Notes: generated by a model not told the origin, from the sequence alone. A stretch of DNA of 64,000 bases from Eumeta japonica (GCA_005406025.1 BGZK01000190.1:124001-188000); one strand, 5' to 3'; positions 1-14,500 are shown, counted from the first letter of the stretch. Made by a program: numbers and translations.

Positions 1-430
1 TTTAATTACTATTCATATCAATATGCTATTTTGTTATTGAATATGTAAACAGTTATATCTCATAAACAACATTTATATTATCGAATAACAAACCATTTTC
101 TTATCATATTGTTTTCTCTATGGTGTAGATTGAGAATGTTTATGTACACTCTTCGATTAATAACATGTGTACTTTTTTCCCTGCCAAATTACCATTATTT
201 CAGTCTGTATTTATATCGAATTAACATTTTGGTAATGCACAATAATAATTTTATTGGTTTTTGTGATTATCACGTCGACCTCCCTTTTTCGTCCTGTAAC
301 CTGTAACGTGTGTTAGCTGTGTGTAATATTTAATATGAATAAATAGCGGAAACCTAATTTAACGTCTTTCATCTACATATAAACTAGAAAAATAAACTCC
401 CCTGTGGTTAGGTGAAGTCATAATCATCAA

Positions 431-528
431 GTGGTAAGTGGAAGAGTTACCACAAACATGTTTTTAAATTTGTGGATGTTCATCACTTGCAGCACGCCAA
501 CAACATGCTGCATGCAAACTCTTCCACT
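431..528. repeat. Compound inverted repeat
   Basis: AGTGGAAGAGTT (437-448) is matched by AACTCTTCCACT (517-528), enclosing GTGGTAA and TTACCAC arms at 431-437 and 447-453. Possibly the remains of a foldback element. Confidence 0.5.
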
Positions 529-1289
529 GACCTTCATATTGATTCTTTAACTGTAAAACCCTATCTAATATTTACATATTGATTTGAACAGGTGAATAAA
601 TATCAAATACCTACGAGTGTTAGTATTAAATATTGTTTATAATACATCGAGCTCTGTACAATATTGGGAGCTCTGTACAATATCGGTTGTCATTTATCGA
701 GCCATGCTGTTGTCGGCGGTGTTGATCCATCTCTTAATGATATTAGGTTTAATCACAAAGGGACAATCGTTTGGTGGCCATTTCCATCATGTTATTATTT
801 ATCATATCACTTGAATTAGTTTAAATCTGACAAACCATTACCACCTGGGGCTTACTCGGCTTGGATTTAGTATAAAATCCTTCATCTTTTCTCACCCTCG
901 ATCCTGGTCTAAATATTGATATCTACAAGTACTCTCATATCCGCTAACAATCAAGTGCATTAAGCCATGATATAGATCATTCCAAATGACTACATTCGAG
1001 ACTAAACTGTTTTAATGTCATATTGTATCAATGTTTTTCATGTCATGTGAGGAACATTAATTGATGTCATGAGATCAGAATATTCACAAAAGAAAATAAT
1101 AATAATTTGCACAGACAATGTGTAATATTTAATGTGAATTTTTGCAGTGTCTATGTACTCTTTCATTGCTAACAAAATTTTTTCATGTGTATCTTTATTG
1201 TCTTTTACATTATCCATTTCTTAATTTGTTTTCTTTGTTATTATTATCTACACTTAATGAAAAATTAATGTCTATAGACTAGAGTAGAA

Positions 1290-1610
1290 AAAAGGTATGC
1301 TATGGCGGTAGAGCCATCTGGAAAGGATGAATTAAAGTACTAAAAGAACAAATCTATGGAGCAAATGTGTGTGATGGAAGGGTGGGCAAGGGCCGCCCTA
1401 GAAAATTGAATCGTAGATGAAATTGGTGGCATATTAAAAAGGGCTAGATTTTAAGCATCCAAAACTGATGAGCTTGCAAGAAAAGCTTGATGGATGTTAT
1501 TGACGCAAGAGAGATATGCTAAGTATATACCATATGGAAATATACAGTCTCTGCCTGTCCTTCTAGGAAATAAGTATGAGTTTGTATTATTATTATTGTT
1601 ATTAATGGAA
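1290..1610 (+). mobile_element. Possible non-LTR LINE 3' end, decayed
   Basis: One frame reads CDGRVGKGRPRK, like the GRP(R/K) motif near the end of many insect LINE ORF2 proteins. It is followed by stops, a short coding-like stretch, and a TTATTATTATTATTG-type simple tail at about 1575-1605, as found at LINE 3' ends. Weak evidence. Confidence 0.3.
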
Positions 1611-2279
1611 AATATAAAAAAGATTCTGTATTTTAAGATTATTTAAAAATTTAATTTTTTTTTAGATATTAACCACTTTTACAGTTTTTCTATAAAGTGT
1701 GCATAATTTTTGTGTAATCTTGGTATCAATTTTCAAATCTAGTTGTTTCGAAGGAATACAGTTGTGCATTTACAATTGTATATAAAGAAATTCATGATTT
1801 CATCCAACATAACATTTAAAACTGATTGCTAACTCAATATAAAATGAACCAATTCAGTGATCTTTTTAAAGAAAATTATTTTCAATATTCATTAAAGTGG
1901 AATGCCAGACCGTGGCCCAAAACACACAACATATAATGTGTATTTAATATTTTTTATTTATTTATTATTTGTAAAATTTAGACAATAATTATTTATCACT
2001 ACGAGTAGGGGTTATTATGCAACAAATAAATAGTATTTAAACAAAATCTTTCAATGGCAGCACCAGTGTTACCATTAGTCACTAGGAAAGAAATCAAAAA
2101 ATATTCGATGATAAATGAATGAGTAATGGATGATTGTTATCAACTTTTTTTCTTCTTAATGTGGGCAGAGTAAAAACTATTAAAAATGATTAAGGAATTA
2201 TGACAAATGATATATTCTCTGATTTGTTAAATAAGTTATTGAATAATGACCCCTTAGAATAATACCATTCGGATAAACT

Positions 2280-2580
2280 TAGATATTGATTTCGTATGGG
2301 AAATGGCAATTCGCACTCTCAATCAGAAAAAAACTGACATTTGACATTAGGTGTCAATGACAGTTAAATGCTTGCAAGTTGCATGTGAGGTTGTTTTGTT
2401 GTGTACTGTATTTTATTTTGTTTTTTTAAATCTAACGACTTGGCATTGTAAATAGACATTGATACCAAAGAATCTTCCGACCAAGGCTTGAATATCGATA
2501 CCGATACTGTTTCCAATGATACTCCAATGCGAAATTGAAATGGAGATCAGCCGCATTGCAATTGTATAGTTTGTAGACGA
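2280..2580 (+). promoter_or_regulatory. Putative promoter and 5' UTR of TCERG1
   Basis: This stretch precedes the inferred start codon. It holds a perfect 6-5-6 inverted repeat, TTGACATTAGGTGTCAA, at 2341-2357, followed by T/G-rich DNA and an untranslated leader ending GACGA before ATG. No clear TATA box was seen. The transcription start is not visible from sequence alone, so the limits are approximate. Confidence 0.35.
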
Positions 2581-2583
2581 ATG
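2581..2583 (+). CDS. TCERG1: TCERG1 exon 1: initiator ATG only
   Basis: ATG is followed directly by a strong donor, GTAAGTT. It is phase 0 and joins the phase-0 exon at 7403, giving a protein that starts [12 protein letters not shown]. No other upstream ATG with a good phase-0 donor was noticed. The start codon is therefore the last codon of exon 1, and the rest of the exon is leader. This is inferred; a transcript would settle it. Confidence 0.6.
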
Positions 2584-5500
2584 GTAAGTTGTGTTCATGT
2601 GATGACAGTTATCTGGTATTTGGGGTGGGCATGGTATCAAAGTTATATTTCTCCACCAGCTCAGTGTTTGGATGAAGTCTTAGTAGTGTATGACATACAA
2701 GATGAATGACATTTGTTGAACGATGTGTGTAGGATATTACCTACTATTGTTTTTAAGGTATTTGCATAATTGTTATGCTCCTGTTGTATATACAAACGAT
2801 ATGCAAACATAAAATATGCAAAAAGTGATGTAAAACAAGTGAAGTTTTATTGCAGAAGCCTGTTTTATTTTTAACATTAAAATTGTTTATAACTTTAAAA
2901 CACCGACTTTTTTTTATAACTGATTCCTTAACCTAAGCATTATTGTTATTGCATATTATCGTTTGGATACTGTGCACCCAAAGCCGGAGTGACTATGGCG
3001 GCTTGGCATTCCCCTTTGAATGCTTACAAAATATGTTGCGTAATATGATATGTTTAATTGTATGTGAAAATACAATGATGTTGAATAATTGAAGTATAAG
3101 CAATGAATAAATCCAGAAGACAAGCTATATTCTGGTCAACATATTGCTTTGACCAACCGTGGCCTTTGTCTGAACAACACCCATATATGCTAGAAGTCGT
3201 GAATGTAGTAATTTGATGAACTATATTGATTTAAATTGAGAAATTATTCCATAGTATTTCACATAAAAATGTTGTGATAATTCTTATTGAAGTGAAACTT
3301 CAGAAGTGAAATAGTTATTATTTATTAATAGAAATGATTAATTCATAGAAAAAGGATAAAGTAAATTATATATATCCATATACTATCGTTTATTAAATGG
3401 AATCATTTATAGATGGGAGGGTCTTACTTTTGTGACAATATTTATTAAATGTTATATTGTATATATCTTGTATGTATATATATTGATTTCTTTTCCAACA
3501 ATGAATATATGTATACATTTATTTGTGTAGTGGTACTGATAGTTTATATTATGCAGTACCATCTATTGTTAAGAAGCAATGACGAAGTAACAATATGATG
3601 ACTTTAAAAATTTTAGAAATAGTGCTAAATATGGCAACATTTAATTGCTATATCTAATTTTTCCAGACAACACATAGAAAAACTTTAAAAGTACATCTTT
3701 ATTAAAATATTTTTTTACAAGTAAAAATACATTAAATAACATATTGATCATATTATAGCCCTTGTCCTAATTTTAACATATTGTGCATATTAGAGTCCCC
3801 ATTCCAATTTTAACATATTGAGCAATTTAGAGTCCCCATCCCAATTTTAACACATTTAACATATTAGAGTCCTTGTTCTAATTTTAATATATTAGCATAT
3901 TAGATTTCTTCTTCTAATTTTAACATATTGAGAATATTAGAGTTCCCATTCCAATTTTAACTTATTGAACATATTAGAGTCCTTGTTCTAATTTTAACAT
4001 ATTGAGCATATTAGAGTCCTTGTCCTAATTTTAACATATAGCATATACTAATTTTAGTATATAAGTATCCATATCTTAATTTTAATGTATTGAGTAAATT
4101 AGAGTCCTCATCTCAACAATACTACATTGAGCATATTATTATTAATAATAAAAATAATAGGTATTATTATTAGAATCCCGGTCTCAATTTTAAGGCTACA
4201 AACATATTAGAGTCCCATTACATTTTTCCTTCAATGAAATTATAAACTTAGTCATTCACTCAAAATAATTATTTTCAAAGTTCACCAATTTCAACATGAT
4301 GAAAGGGAAGTTGTTTGCTTTTGACTAATAAAAAAAATATGAAATCCAAAAGACTGCCGAGACATAGAACAATGTTGATTGAAATGATAATTTATATCAA
4401 TGAAAGAACTATATCCAATCTATGATTAGTCTATTTAAATACACGATAAATTCTAAACTAGACCACAGCATCTGATACAATTTAGTAGAATAATTTGACA
4501 ATGTTTTCAGTTTTTTAGATGTTTTTTTTTTGTTATTCATGTAAATAAATCATGATGACTCCTTACATATATACCTTGATCATTCATTCCTCATTAGGGC
4601 TAGCTAAACGAGCCCTAACACTATTTCACAACCTGTACATTCTTGTGGTACAACTTCATGAAAAAACTATCGCTCAATGATATTATCCCGTAGAAGCAAA
4701 ACACACTACAGTTTTCAATATTATTTGTGCAATATATGTTTTAGGTTGCTTGAATTTTGTATCATTTTATTATACGTAAATGTATTGCTTTCCAATTGAA
4801 AATACTTCCATTTATTACTAGACCAAGAGCTGCAGGTAATTAACTATGTATGGAGGTGGCGATTGGATTGAAAATTAAAATATGCTTTATTTATTTTCAA
4901 TCGATGAGAAAGTGTTGAGTTTCAAGCAAAATTTATGTTCTCTTTTTGTGTTTTGATGTGTTATGTACTAAATTGATTACACATGAATCAAGGATTAGTG
5001 TAAAAGTAAACTATTTGTTATTTTCATAATAAATCTATTAGTTATAAAAAAAAAGGTGTTTCATCATTTTATCACTGTATAATTTTAACAGTACAAAATA
5101 TGCAAGAACAATTTTGCTAGACATTTAATTTTACTTTAAATGTGTTATTCGTGAAATTTGGGTAAAAAGCCTTAATTATGTAAATTACACGACTTTGAAG
5201 TTAGATTTTCAGATGCGGCGTCACTTTTCTAAAATACGGGCAGTTTTTTTTTTTTGCTATCGAGATAATAACTTGAAATAAACTATTCTGTTTATAAATT
5301 TATATTCTAATGCAATATTATTGAAAATATTTCAAAACTCCTAGTCTATCTTAGTATAATGAGGATCTAATACAAAAGTGTCAATAAAGTTTATTTATTA
5401 GTCAGTTGAGTTATAAAACTCAGTTGACTATTGTAAATAACTTTGTACTTCATATCCAATATAAGCTTTGTTGAATCAAGTTTAAATCACTACGGAGGTA

Positions 5501-8500
5501 TATTCTCCCATAATTTATTTATTTCGGCTTAAAGACCTTGGATTTTAGCTTTCCATTCTGACCCAGGGTAGACTTGAAACTGGTGATGACCACTCCCCAA
5601 ACGTGTTTACAAGTTTCAACTATTGATTTTTGCTATATAAAATTATATTTACCATAAAAATTGCTAATCTACTATGCCTGGACCATACAATACGCCTTCT
5701 ACTTCCTCGAAAAATGCCTGCTGAGAGGCTGTTGCTTGTCTCTGGGCTGTTCGTCCCTCTTTTGAGGACGCCGCGTGACGTTTCTCTGCCTGCTTGATTC
5801 GGCTGTCATCTCTTTGAACTGCATATTCTTCCGCAATAGAGCCGACAACCATGCCCATTACTTCCACCATTTTTAAAATACTATGAAAACCATCATTAAA
5901 TGTTGAAACTGCTAGGAAATTAGCAAGCTCAATCATTTTCATCCAGCTGTGAAGGTGCTTTGGAGCAAAGTGCCATAGCGACTCCAAAATATATTTAAAA
6001 TGGCAATAAACTATATTACAAGGACCGTATATACTTATATAGGCCCTCTATATTACCTATGTACCGTTTACAATGTGAAAAATTCGTGTAACTACACATT
6101 AACTTCGAAACTCCATCTATAGGCAGGCGAGGCGGAGCGAATGGTCGCTCTTTAGAGCGCTACCATTCAAAAACAATTCAATATATGACCTAGCCTCTTT
6201 CACAGGATATTTTTGAAAGTATAAACTATCAAATAAGCCAAAAAAATTGATTTTTTTGAAAGTGTCACTGGTATAACCCCTTAAAATATCTCAATTTTTT
6301 ATATTGCAAAGAGTTTATTGAGATGTTAAATTTGAACACCCATTTTCCAATATATTAAATTAATTCATTTTTTAAAAAACATAATATAAACTATTTTTAA
6401 TTTCATTTTTCATAAGTATACAGTACAACGCACGAAACTCAGCTGCTCTGAATTACCTGCGAACTATGTAATGCTCACAATATGGGTAATAGAGGCCTAT
6501 GGGCATACATAAAAATATGCCCATAGGCCTCTGTAATTGTACAGAGGCCCATACTTTTGCAAAAAGTTCGTTCACAAATTAATTGATCTCAATCAAATTG
6601 TCATTAGACTTACTGCATATATTCACATTGATAGGTGCAGAAATGAGAGAATCATAAAGTTAAAACTACAGATAGAGATTCAGTCAGCTCTATAACTTAA
6701 AAAATCATAACTCCTTAAAGAATTTTATAAAGGTAATCTTTCCAATAAAATCTAGGGTGATTATTAATGTCTTAACAGAATTACCCACAAAAATCTTTGA
6801 TTCTCAGATTTACCGACAATTGTTCAGTTGTTCGGGTAATAGTTAAAAAAAATTTGATCATTTATTGTTTATATTCATACCATTTTCAAGACGAGCATGC
6901 ACTGGCCATAGATCTCTGCATGAGATATGTGCATACCTTTCGTGCTACACTGACATCCCTTGATTTTTTTATGCAAACAGATTGGTTTGTTTGTTGTTAA
7001 AATAAATGTGACCTTACAAATGGATTGCGTGTGCATTTCAGTGCTGTATTTATCAAGACAGGGTGCTCTCACATTGGTACGGTGAAACTTTCAACCACGT
7101 CTTGCAAATAAAAATGGAAAATTAATTGCTTAGAAAAATTTATAGTACTAATGAGAATGTGTAGAACAGTTACAAATTTTAATCATATCAAAGAAAAAAA
7201 CACAAAAACTCTTGCAATGTTAAAAATATATGGTACAATTGAATATTGTTGAATACTGCTTCGTCAACTTCCTAAAATATCACCGAATAGTCATATACTG
7301 CCAAGCAACATGTATTTTCTGAACCGTAAAGAGGGACTTGGAAGTTATTCTATTTGAATTAATTTGTAATTTATTATATGATTTTTATTTTTTTTTTTCT
7401 AGGAAAGCGTCATCGAATATGAAGGAGAAATGTATGAAGATGACGGTTCGGGAATGTTCAGGGGCCGAGGGCGTGGCAACTTCAGGTGAGATTCTTTTTC
7501 ATGACCCGGTATTGCAACTTGTTGAAAGTTTCAATAGAGCTTTATGTATAATGTGAGAAAAATGTCACATTGTTTATTACATATGAACATTGTCAATAAA
7601 TTATAATCGTAATTATTGCAGCCATTAATTATTTATTTTTTAAATCCACATCCAAATGAATACAATAATCAAGTTGGTTTGCAGGTGCTTTGTTTTATTG
7701 CACAATTGTTTTAAACATTTATTAACTACATTATTTGTTTTTGTTTAGATATAGTTTCGAATTTACAGAAGATAAATTGCAGAGTACATCTGCAGTATAT
7801 CAGCTATTGATAATATTGTAGTTTCAGATAATCGCTAGTACAGAAGAACGGTTATTTAAAAAAAAAAAATTAAACGAATTCATTTTTAAATCAACCCATA
7901 AATATATATTTAAATAACTTGAAGAATGATTATCTGTTAAAGAAACATGTGTATATATTATTTTAATGCGTTGACAAGCAGTTGAACATGTTGAGGATAG
8001 TGTTATCGTATTTCATGTTTGATTGTATTTAGTAAAACATGTGTGATTAATTTATTTATTGTGTTGCATTTCAGTGTTTAATAAAGTCTTAATAAATTAA
8101 AAATGAAATTTTGCAAGTCCACAATGGTTTAATTGCTTATTGACTTAATCCAAAGCACCTACTTAGCAAACTAATTCATTTTATTTAATATTTGTCTGTT
8201 TGATGTATTTTTGCAATTTATTGTCATTGATTGTATTTGAGCCACATTACTTATTTTTTTTATAAAGTGTATGTATGTTTTCTTGGGCTGAGACTTAAGA
8301 CTTGCTTAATTAATATAAATCTTAATAAATACTCAACTTGAGATTATACAAATATGACATATAAGCACAATAAAAATGTATTGTTTACCATATTGGCAAT
8401 ATAGGGGCAGAGGTCGAGGGCCACCGCCGCCGGGCTGGATGAATGGCCCACCGCCGATGAGGTTCAGGGGTCGTGGCTACGGGCCCGGCGGTCCGCCGAT

Positions 8501-11500
8501 GCGCGGCCGGGGCTTCTTCAGGGGCCGCGGCGGTCCCCGTTTCGGCCCCGGCGGCAACGGCCCCGGGAACTTCGAAGGCAATTGGGGTCCGATGGGACCA
8601 CCACCGCCGGGAATGATGGGCGGGCCGCCGCCGTACGGCCCTCCGCCCGGCATGATGGGTCCGGGAGGGCCTATGGGTCCGCCTCCTAACATGATGGGGC
8701 AGGGACCACCACCTTTCGGAGGACCACCAGGAATGCCCCCGCCTAACATGGTGAGTTCAACTGGAGTGTTTTCTATATCTGCTTAAAGTTATCATCATCG
8801 TTAACATGTCTCTTTCTATTGTCATCTCAAGTTCCTGCATCACTCAATCGTCCTGGTTAATTTAAACAACTTAAAGATACAGTTAAGAATTGTTAATATG
8901 TGGGCTATGTACAGAATATTACACACTAATAGATTACCTTGTAATGCATGTAATTGAATCATCTAATCAACTGAATTATGTGTATCCATAGAGCTCAAAT
9001 TAACATGTACATCATGTGCATGCAACATCAATCTTATAGTCTATGGAACAAAACAAGAGGGAATCACCAGTCAATTGTTGTACCTAGCATTTATTTACTT
9101 GTCCATACAGTAACAAATGTATTTTTATCTATATTTACTGTCAGCTATGGAGAAAAAAAAAACATTGTTCATACAATAGTATATAGTGAAATGCAAATGA
9201 AACAGTATTTTGTTAAAATACGCACAAGACTGAAAACCAGTGGCTATAACCAAAATATAGATTAGCATAACAATTATCAATTATTGTTATATTTGGATAA
9301 TCGCAGATTATAATAGTAATGAATAATAAGTACATTGTCACCATAGGAGCGTCTGATTACAGCTGATCCAATATGGTGAGCTTAAGGTGAGATTTCTTTG
9401 ACCTGAAGGCTGTCCCTCTTCAGGGCTTGGGAAGATGGAAACCACTCGACCTATTAAATATGATAACATTTTTAAGAAGGAAATCTTAATTTGCCCCCAC
9501 ATTTTTTTCAGATTTTATTAACTATATATTAAACTTAGATCTTAGTTGATGTACAGATATTTTTTATTATTTCAGTTTGATTATCGAATAAAGAAAAATG
9601 TAGACACTCCATTGTACATATTTACAATAGAAAAAATTGAATTACAATTCCTTCTCTTACTCTAGACGCCCGAGCTGTGGATCGAGACGAAGTCAGAAGA
9701 CGGCAAATCATATTACTACCACTCGAGAACGCGGGAGACGACGTGGACGAGGCCCCAGGAAGGGCCGGCCTGCAAAATCATGACGCAGACCGAGATGGAG
9801 GCCATGGCGGCAGCTGGTAAGAACGATATTTAAAAAATAAGTGTATTTTTGCTTGAAAATGTATAATTCAAATTTCCATTAGTCAAAATACTCTAAAAAA
9901 ATTGTCACAATTTACAGGTCAAATACCGCCAGGAATGGGCGGGCCCCAGACTATGGGCGGCATGAACGGTCCAATGGGTGGTATGGGCGGTCCATCGATG
10001 GGCATGTCCGGCGTGGCGGGGGTCATGCCCAATGGCATGATGGGTGGTATGATGCCACCAGGCATGGCCCCTTCCACTGGAGGTGGCCCGCCTCCCTACA
10101 TGGGCCAACCGCCGCCTTGGATAAACAAAGATGGTAAAAGAAATTTTTATATGTATATTCTACATCCCAAATTCAAAATAGACAAGAATAATTGTAAATT
10201 CAAATAATCTCTCTAAATACAAATACCCTTGTGTAGTGAGTATATGAGCTGCATGTAGGAAGAATACCATAGTGCGCATAATGAACAGCATTGTGCTGTA
10301 AAGTAAGAGACAAACAGTATATGTTATAAAGTAAGATATGAATAGCATTACGCTGTAAACTATTGTAATGACATAGTTATGGCGACCTATACACACATAG
10401 ACGCAATTATGTCGGAACTCCACTCTCAATGGTCATGACTATAAATTGAAAGCATGAATCTAGTATGAATACAGATTGTGATATTGTTTTTGCTGCAATA
10501 GGTTGTATTTTGGATTAAGCTTAGAGATGGTTTAAAATATAATTATGGTTATTTATTTATTCACACACTAATGATATAGGGGAATAAGTTTTTAAGAGTT
10601 GGAAATTAAATTATCAATATTACTATTTTTATTATTTTATGCAGTTATTATTAACACTATTACTATTGTAGTATCTATACAGTTTAAGGTTGAGGAATGA
10701 ATTTTGGATTTAATTATGTTTAAAATTTTCCAATAAATTTAATATTAATAAGATCAAGACTATATTAAATCAAGCCATTCTATGTATTCTAAAATAAATT
10801 TTAAATATAATTGCTTGCATGTATCTAGCATAATTAATAATTTGTAGTGTAGTCATTTTTAATGTCAACCCTCAAAAGTTTAATGGGATTAAGGTTATTA
10901 TGATATTGATGTAGTGTAGATTTGTTTAAGATATGTTGGATTTAAAAATTCTTTTTTGAATAAAATTATCTAAAAACACTTGCACCAACACAACCAATCT
11001 TTTAATAAAATCGGTTGAGTTGTCAGTTTTCTCATCAATAATGGAATCATTATTGCATGAAATGCATTTCATTGACCAGTAATTTGTTTGTAATAGAATT
11101 ATTCTATCTAAGTTCAATTTATATCAGTTGTATTGCATTCCATGCACCATTAATTAATCCACTATGTTGACCACCTACTATGAAATACTATGAGATCCCT
11201 ATATATAAAATCTGCAAGGTTGTCAAGTTATGATATGAATTGCCTGCACTTTGATAACATTATTTGGTCTATGAATTTTAATTTTAAAACTAAATTCATT
11301 TAGCTTTAAACTTTCTCCGATGTCGCATTTGGGAACTATAAACTCATTTTATGAATTATGCATTTTACACTCTACTCTCCGATAACCTCCTTATATATGC
11401 TCTGCATCTGTTATCTGTTAGTGTCATATTTATACTGAACAATATTCGTCTCAACTTTTTTTAATCAATAATGTTATTAAATACCGCAAGCTATATTTTA

Positions 11501-14500
11501 ATGTTAATATACAAAATCACAAGTTATATCACTATTTGGATATCTCGCATGTATTTGCAATGATTGCATCCAGTGTAAGATGATGTGTCAGCCTAACGAG
11601 ATGGTCATCTATGGGACTCCATTTATAACGAGTGCTATTTGTTTTGAGGAAATGTGAAATTTTATAAGTCACAATAAAAAAAACATATCAATATTAACTA
11701 TATCTCATAAAGTTATTTTAATTTTATATTTAATTGCATAATCATATACATGCATAGCTACCCTATCGTATTTGCATTAAGGATACACTGCAACACATTT
11801 TTCGACTAGAACCTAATGATCACATCCGTCATGATACCAGGCACTGCCAAAGACAAGAGCCAGACGATGATCAAGGAGGTGATCCAGAGTGAAGACGAAA
11901 CGCCTCCCGGAGACAACACGCCGCTCGCTGGTGCTCCAAACAATCGTAAGGCTATTTCAATATGAATTATGTTTAAAGTAACTCGATGTGAATGATGTAT
12001 ACAAAGGTCTATTATATATTACTATTGGTGGAATTCTCTATACATTAGTAATGATTGATATCTATAATTTGGGAAAGTCGATGCTGTTGCATAGTTGAAC
12101 TATGAAAAGTTTTCCATCAAATTATTTATTCATATTTGCCGCATTATGCAAATATATGATTTTAGTCTTGGTATTACACAGATATTACATTTTTGTCGAG
12201 GCATTTTTCTTTTTCACTAAATATTTTAAGATTTGAATTTCTATCTTGATTTCCAAATGTGCATGCCTTAAGCACACGTGACATACGTATGTTATTTGAA
12301 TCAGAGGTTAATGATAATATGAGCTTTTCACCAAAAATCTTTCATTGAAGTTCTTCAAAACTTTCCCGAAGTCACTAATTAAAATTATTATACAATAATT
12401 GTTAATATAAACATATTACTAATTACATTAAAAATAACTTTGGAACTAATTAATACGTTGGAAAGTAGTTAAATATGAATAAATAAAAAAAAAAACAAAT
12501 TCTAAGACAGATTTGAACTCAAGCACCCTGTGCGCGCGATTTAAAGCTAAAAACAGTTGAACTAAATGGTACAGTTGATCCTCGGGCGAAAATAGTTGTT
12601 TTATTTTTGATATTACTACCGCCATTTGTTACAAAAATTACAAAAACAATTATCATGAAGGAGAGCTCTTTTATTCTTTTTTTTATAAAAACTTTTCATT
12701 GTGTATATATTATAATATTAATTATACTAAAAGTTTTTATCGTTGCCAGCACAACAAAATATGGCACAGTTCCCGGGGCCGGGTGGACCCGGAGGAGCTC
12801 CTCCGGGGTACTGGGGGGCTCCCGGATGGGGCTGGGGTGGTATGATGCCACCTGTCAACCAGCCGCCGCCCAACATGGCGGGACACCAAGTTCTCGCATC
12901 TAATACCGCTGGTAAGTGGTTTTGTTACATATTTTTTATCTATTTAAATATTTATTGAAACAAATTGATGAATTAAGAAGCCAACTAGTAACTAGGTAAA
13001 AAAAAGGTAGTGGATATGTTTTGAAAAATGTCTTTCTATCAGAAATACATCCATTATTGGTGGACATGATGGGATCATGCAAAAATTCACTAAAAAAATT
13101 AATTTACTTATACTTTTATATTAAATGTAAGTCGAAGTTAGATATGCCACATACTCCCACATAATGTAATAAATTCTTATCCTTTTTTGAATTCACATGA
13201 AACACTAGTGCACACACATAACAAATAAAATTGATTACATTACATCAATAAATGTATAGAAATTGCAAAATAACAATAATATAAATTGCTTATGTATGAT
13301 GTGCATAAATAAGATAAACAGTACTGTATTAAATGAAGGAATATTTTAAAAAATAATCTCAATAATTATATCTTTGTTGTCAAATTTTTCATCTAAATTG
13401 GTTCAATAATTTTTTCATAATGCAAAACTATGTATTTGCAGTTTTGCATGCACATGTTGAAAAATGAGTACTGTGAGAGTTACATTGTGTGTATATAAGG
13501 TATAGTGAAGGATACCCAATTCACTATAACTGGCCCACCTAATTTTCATGATTTTGCATTTTGAAAATTATTATTCATTTGGAGAATTTATAAAAGCCAT
13601 ATAAAAATTTTACTAAAAATTATCCAATGGTGTGATTTTTGTATTATCTGTGTTACACCCCCCAAAAGTCTATTTTATAAATAGTATTTTTAGTATGGGT
13701 ATAGTAATCTGAATAAATGATTTGAATTCTAACATAATATAAAATAAAAAAATAATCAATTAGATTTAAGTTATTTTGATAAATTTGAAAATCTATTAAA
13801 GTAATCACAACTGCCCACCGCCATCATCTGATTACAATTCTAAACAAATAGTGCTACTAATAGACAATGAATATCCTTTAGCAAGCGGTCCCACAGCGAT
13901 GTCGGTGATGGGGTCGACATCGATGCCCGTGTCGGCCGCACCGGCCGTCGCCGCGCAGTCGGCGCCGGTCGTCGTGCAGCAGCAGGCGGAGCCGATGCAG
14001 GCCGCCATTGGACAGAAACCGGCGGTGGCGGCGGCAACGCCCACGATTGTTATCAAAGAAGATCTGGTGAGATGTCTACCTTTTCCTGTATTATGGTGAC
14101 AAAAACTATTTATGAAAATTGTAAACGTAATTGAGCGTTATTATGATATTGGCACATTCATATGGCTGTCATTTGTGCAGCCATTTACACAATATGTATT
14201 TTTTGTAATTTTTTTTATAAGCACTATTTCAATGATTTTACACTTCCGTTATAATAAATATTGCTTTTCTGATAATTTTTTTGAATCAAAATATTATATG
14301 TCGCTGTAGGACATGTGTGTTGTCTAAATATAAACAATAGTTTCCATGCAGTTTGAATTCACATCGAGTGGTGATAATTGCGATATCTAGATACTACTGC
14401 AATAGGATTACAAGTATTGGCTCTTATAATAATCTCTTTAGCTACCCAGACAGTATAACAAGCCCTTTCTTTCGATGTCACACAGCACAATTTGCAAAAC

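Larger units (their letters stand above)
1..2279. other. 5' flank of the gene, no gene seen
   Basis: AT-rich DNA upstream of the inferred promoter. Short open frames have no recognisable domain. It holds a compound inverted repeat near 431-528 and a likely LINE 3' remnant near 1290-1610. Confidence 0.5.
2584..7402 (+). other. Intron 1
   Basis: 4.8 kb, AT-rich. It contains the 37-bp minisatellite (3757-4225), a minus-strand ORF relic (5664-5987) and a perfect 17-bp hairpin (6491-6532). The rest shows no coding signal. Confidence 0.55.

Noticed and set aside
8477..8749. 90-codon minus-strand open frame of Gly/Pro repeats
   Set aside because: Shadow of the GC-rich exon 3; its residues simply mirror the plus-strand repeats.
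13832..14056. Minus-strand and second-frame open readings over exon 8
   Set aside because: GC-rich shadow frames; only the plus-strand frame with fitting splice sites joins the neighbours.
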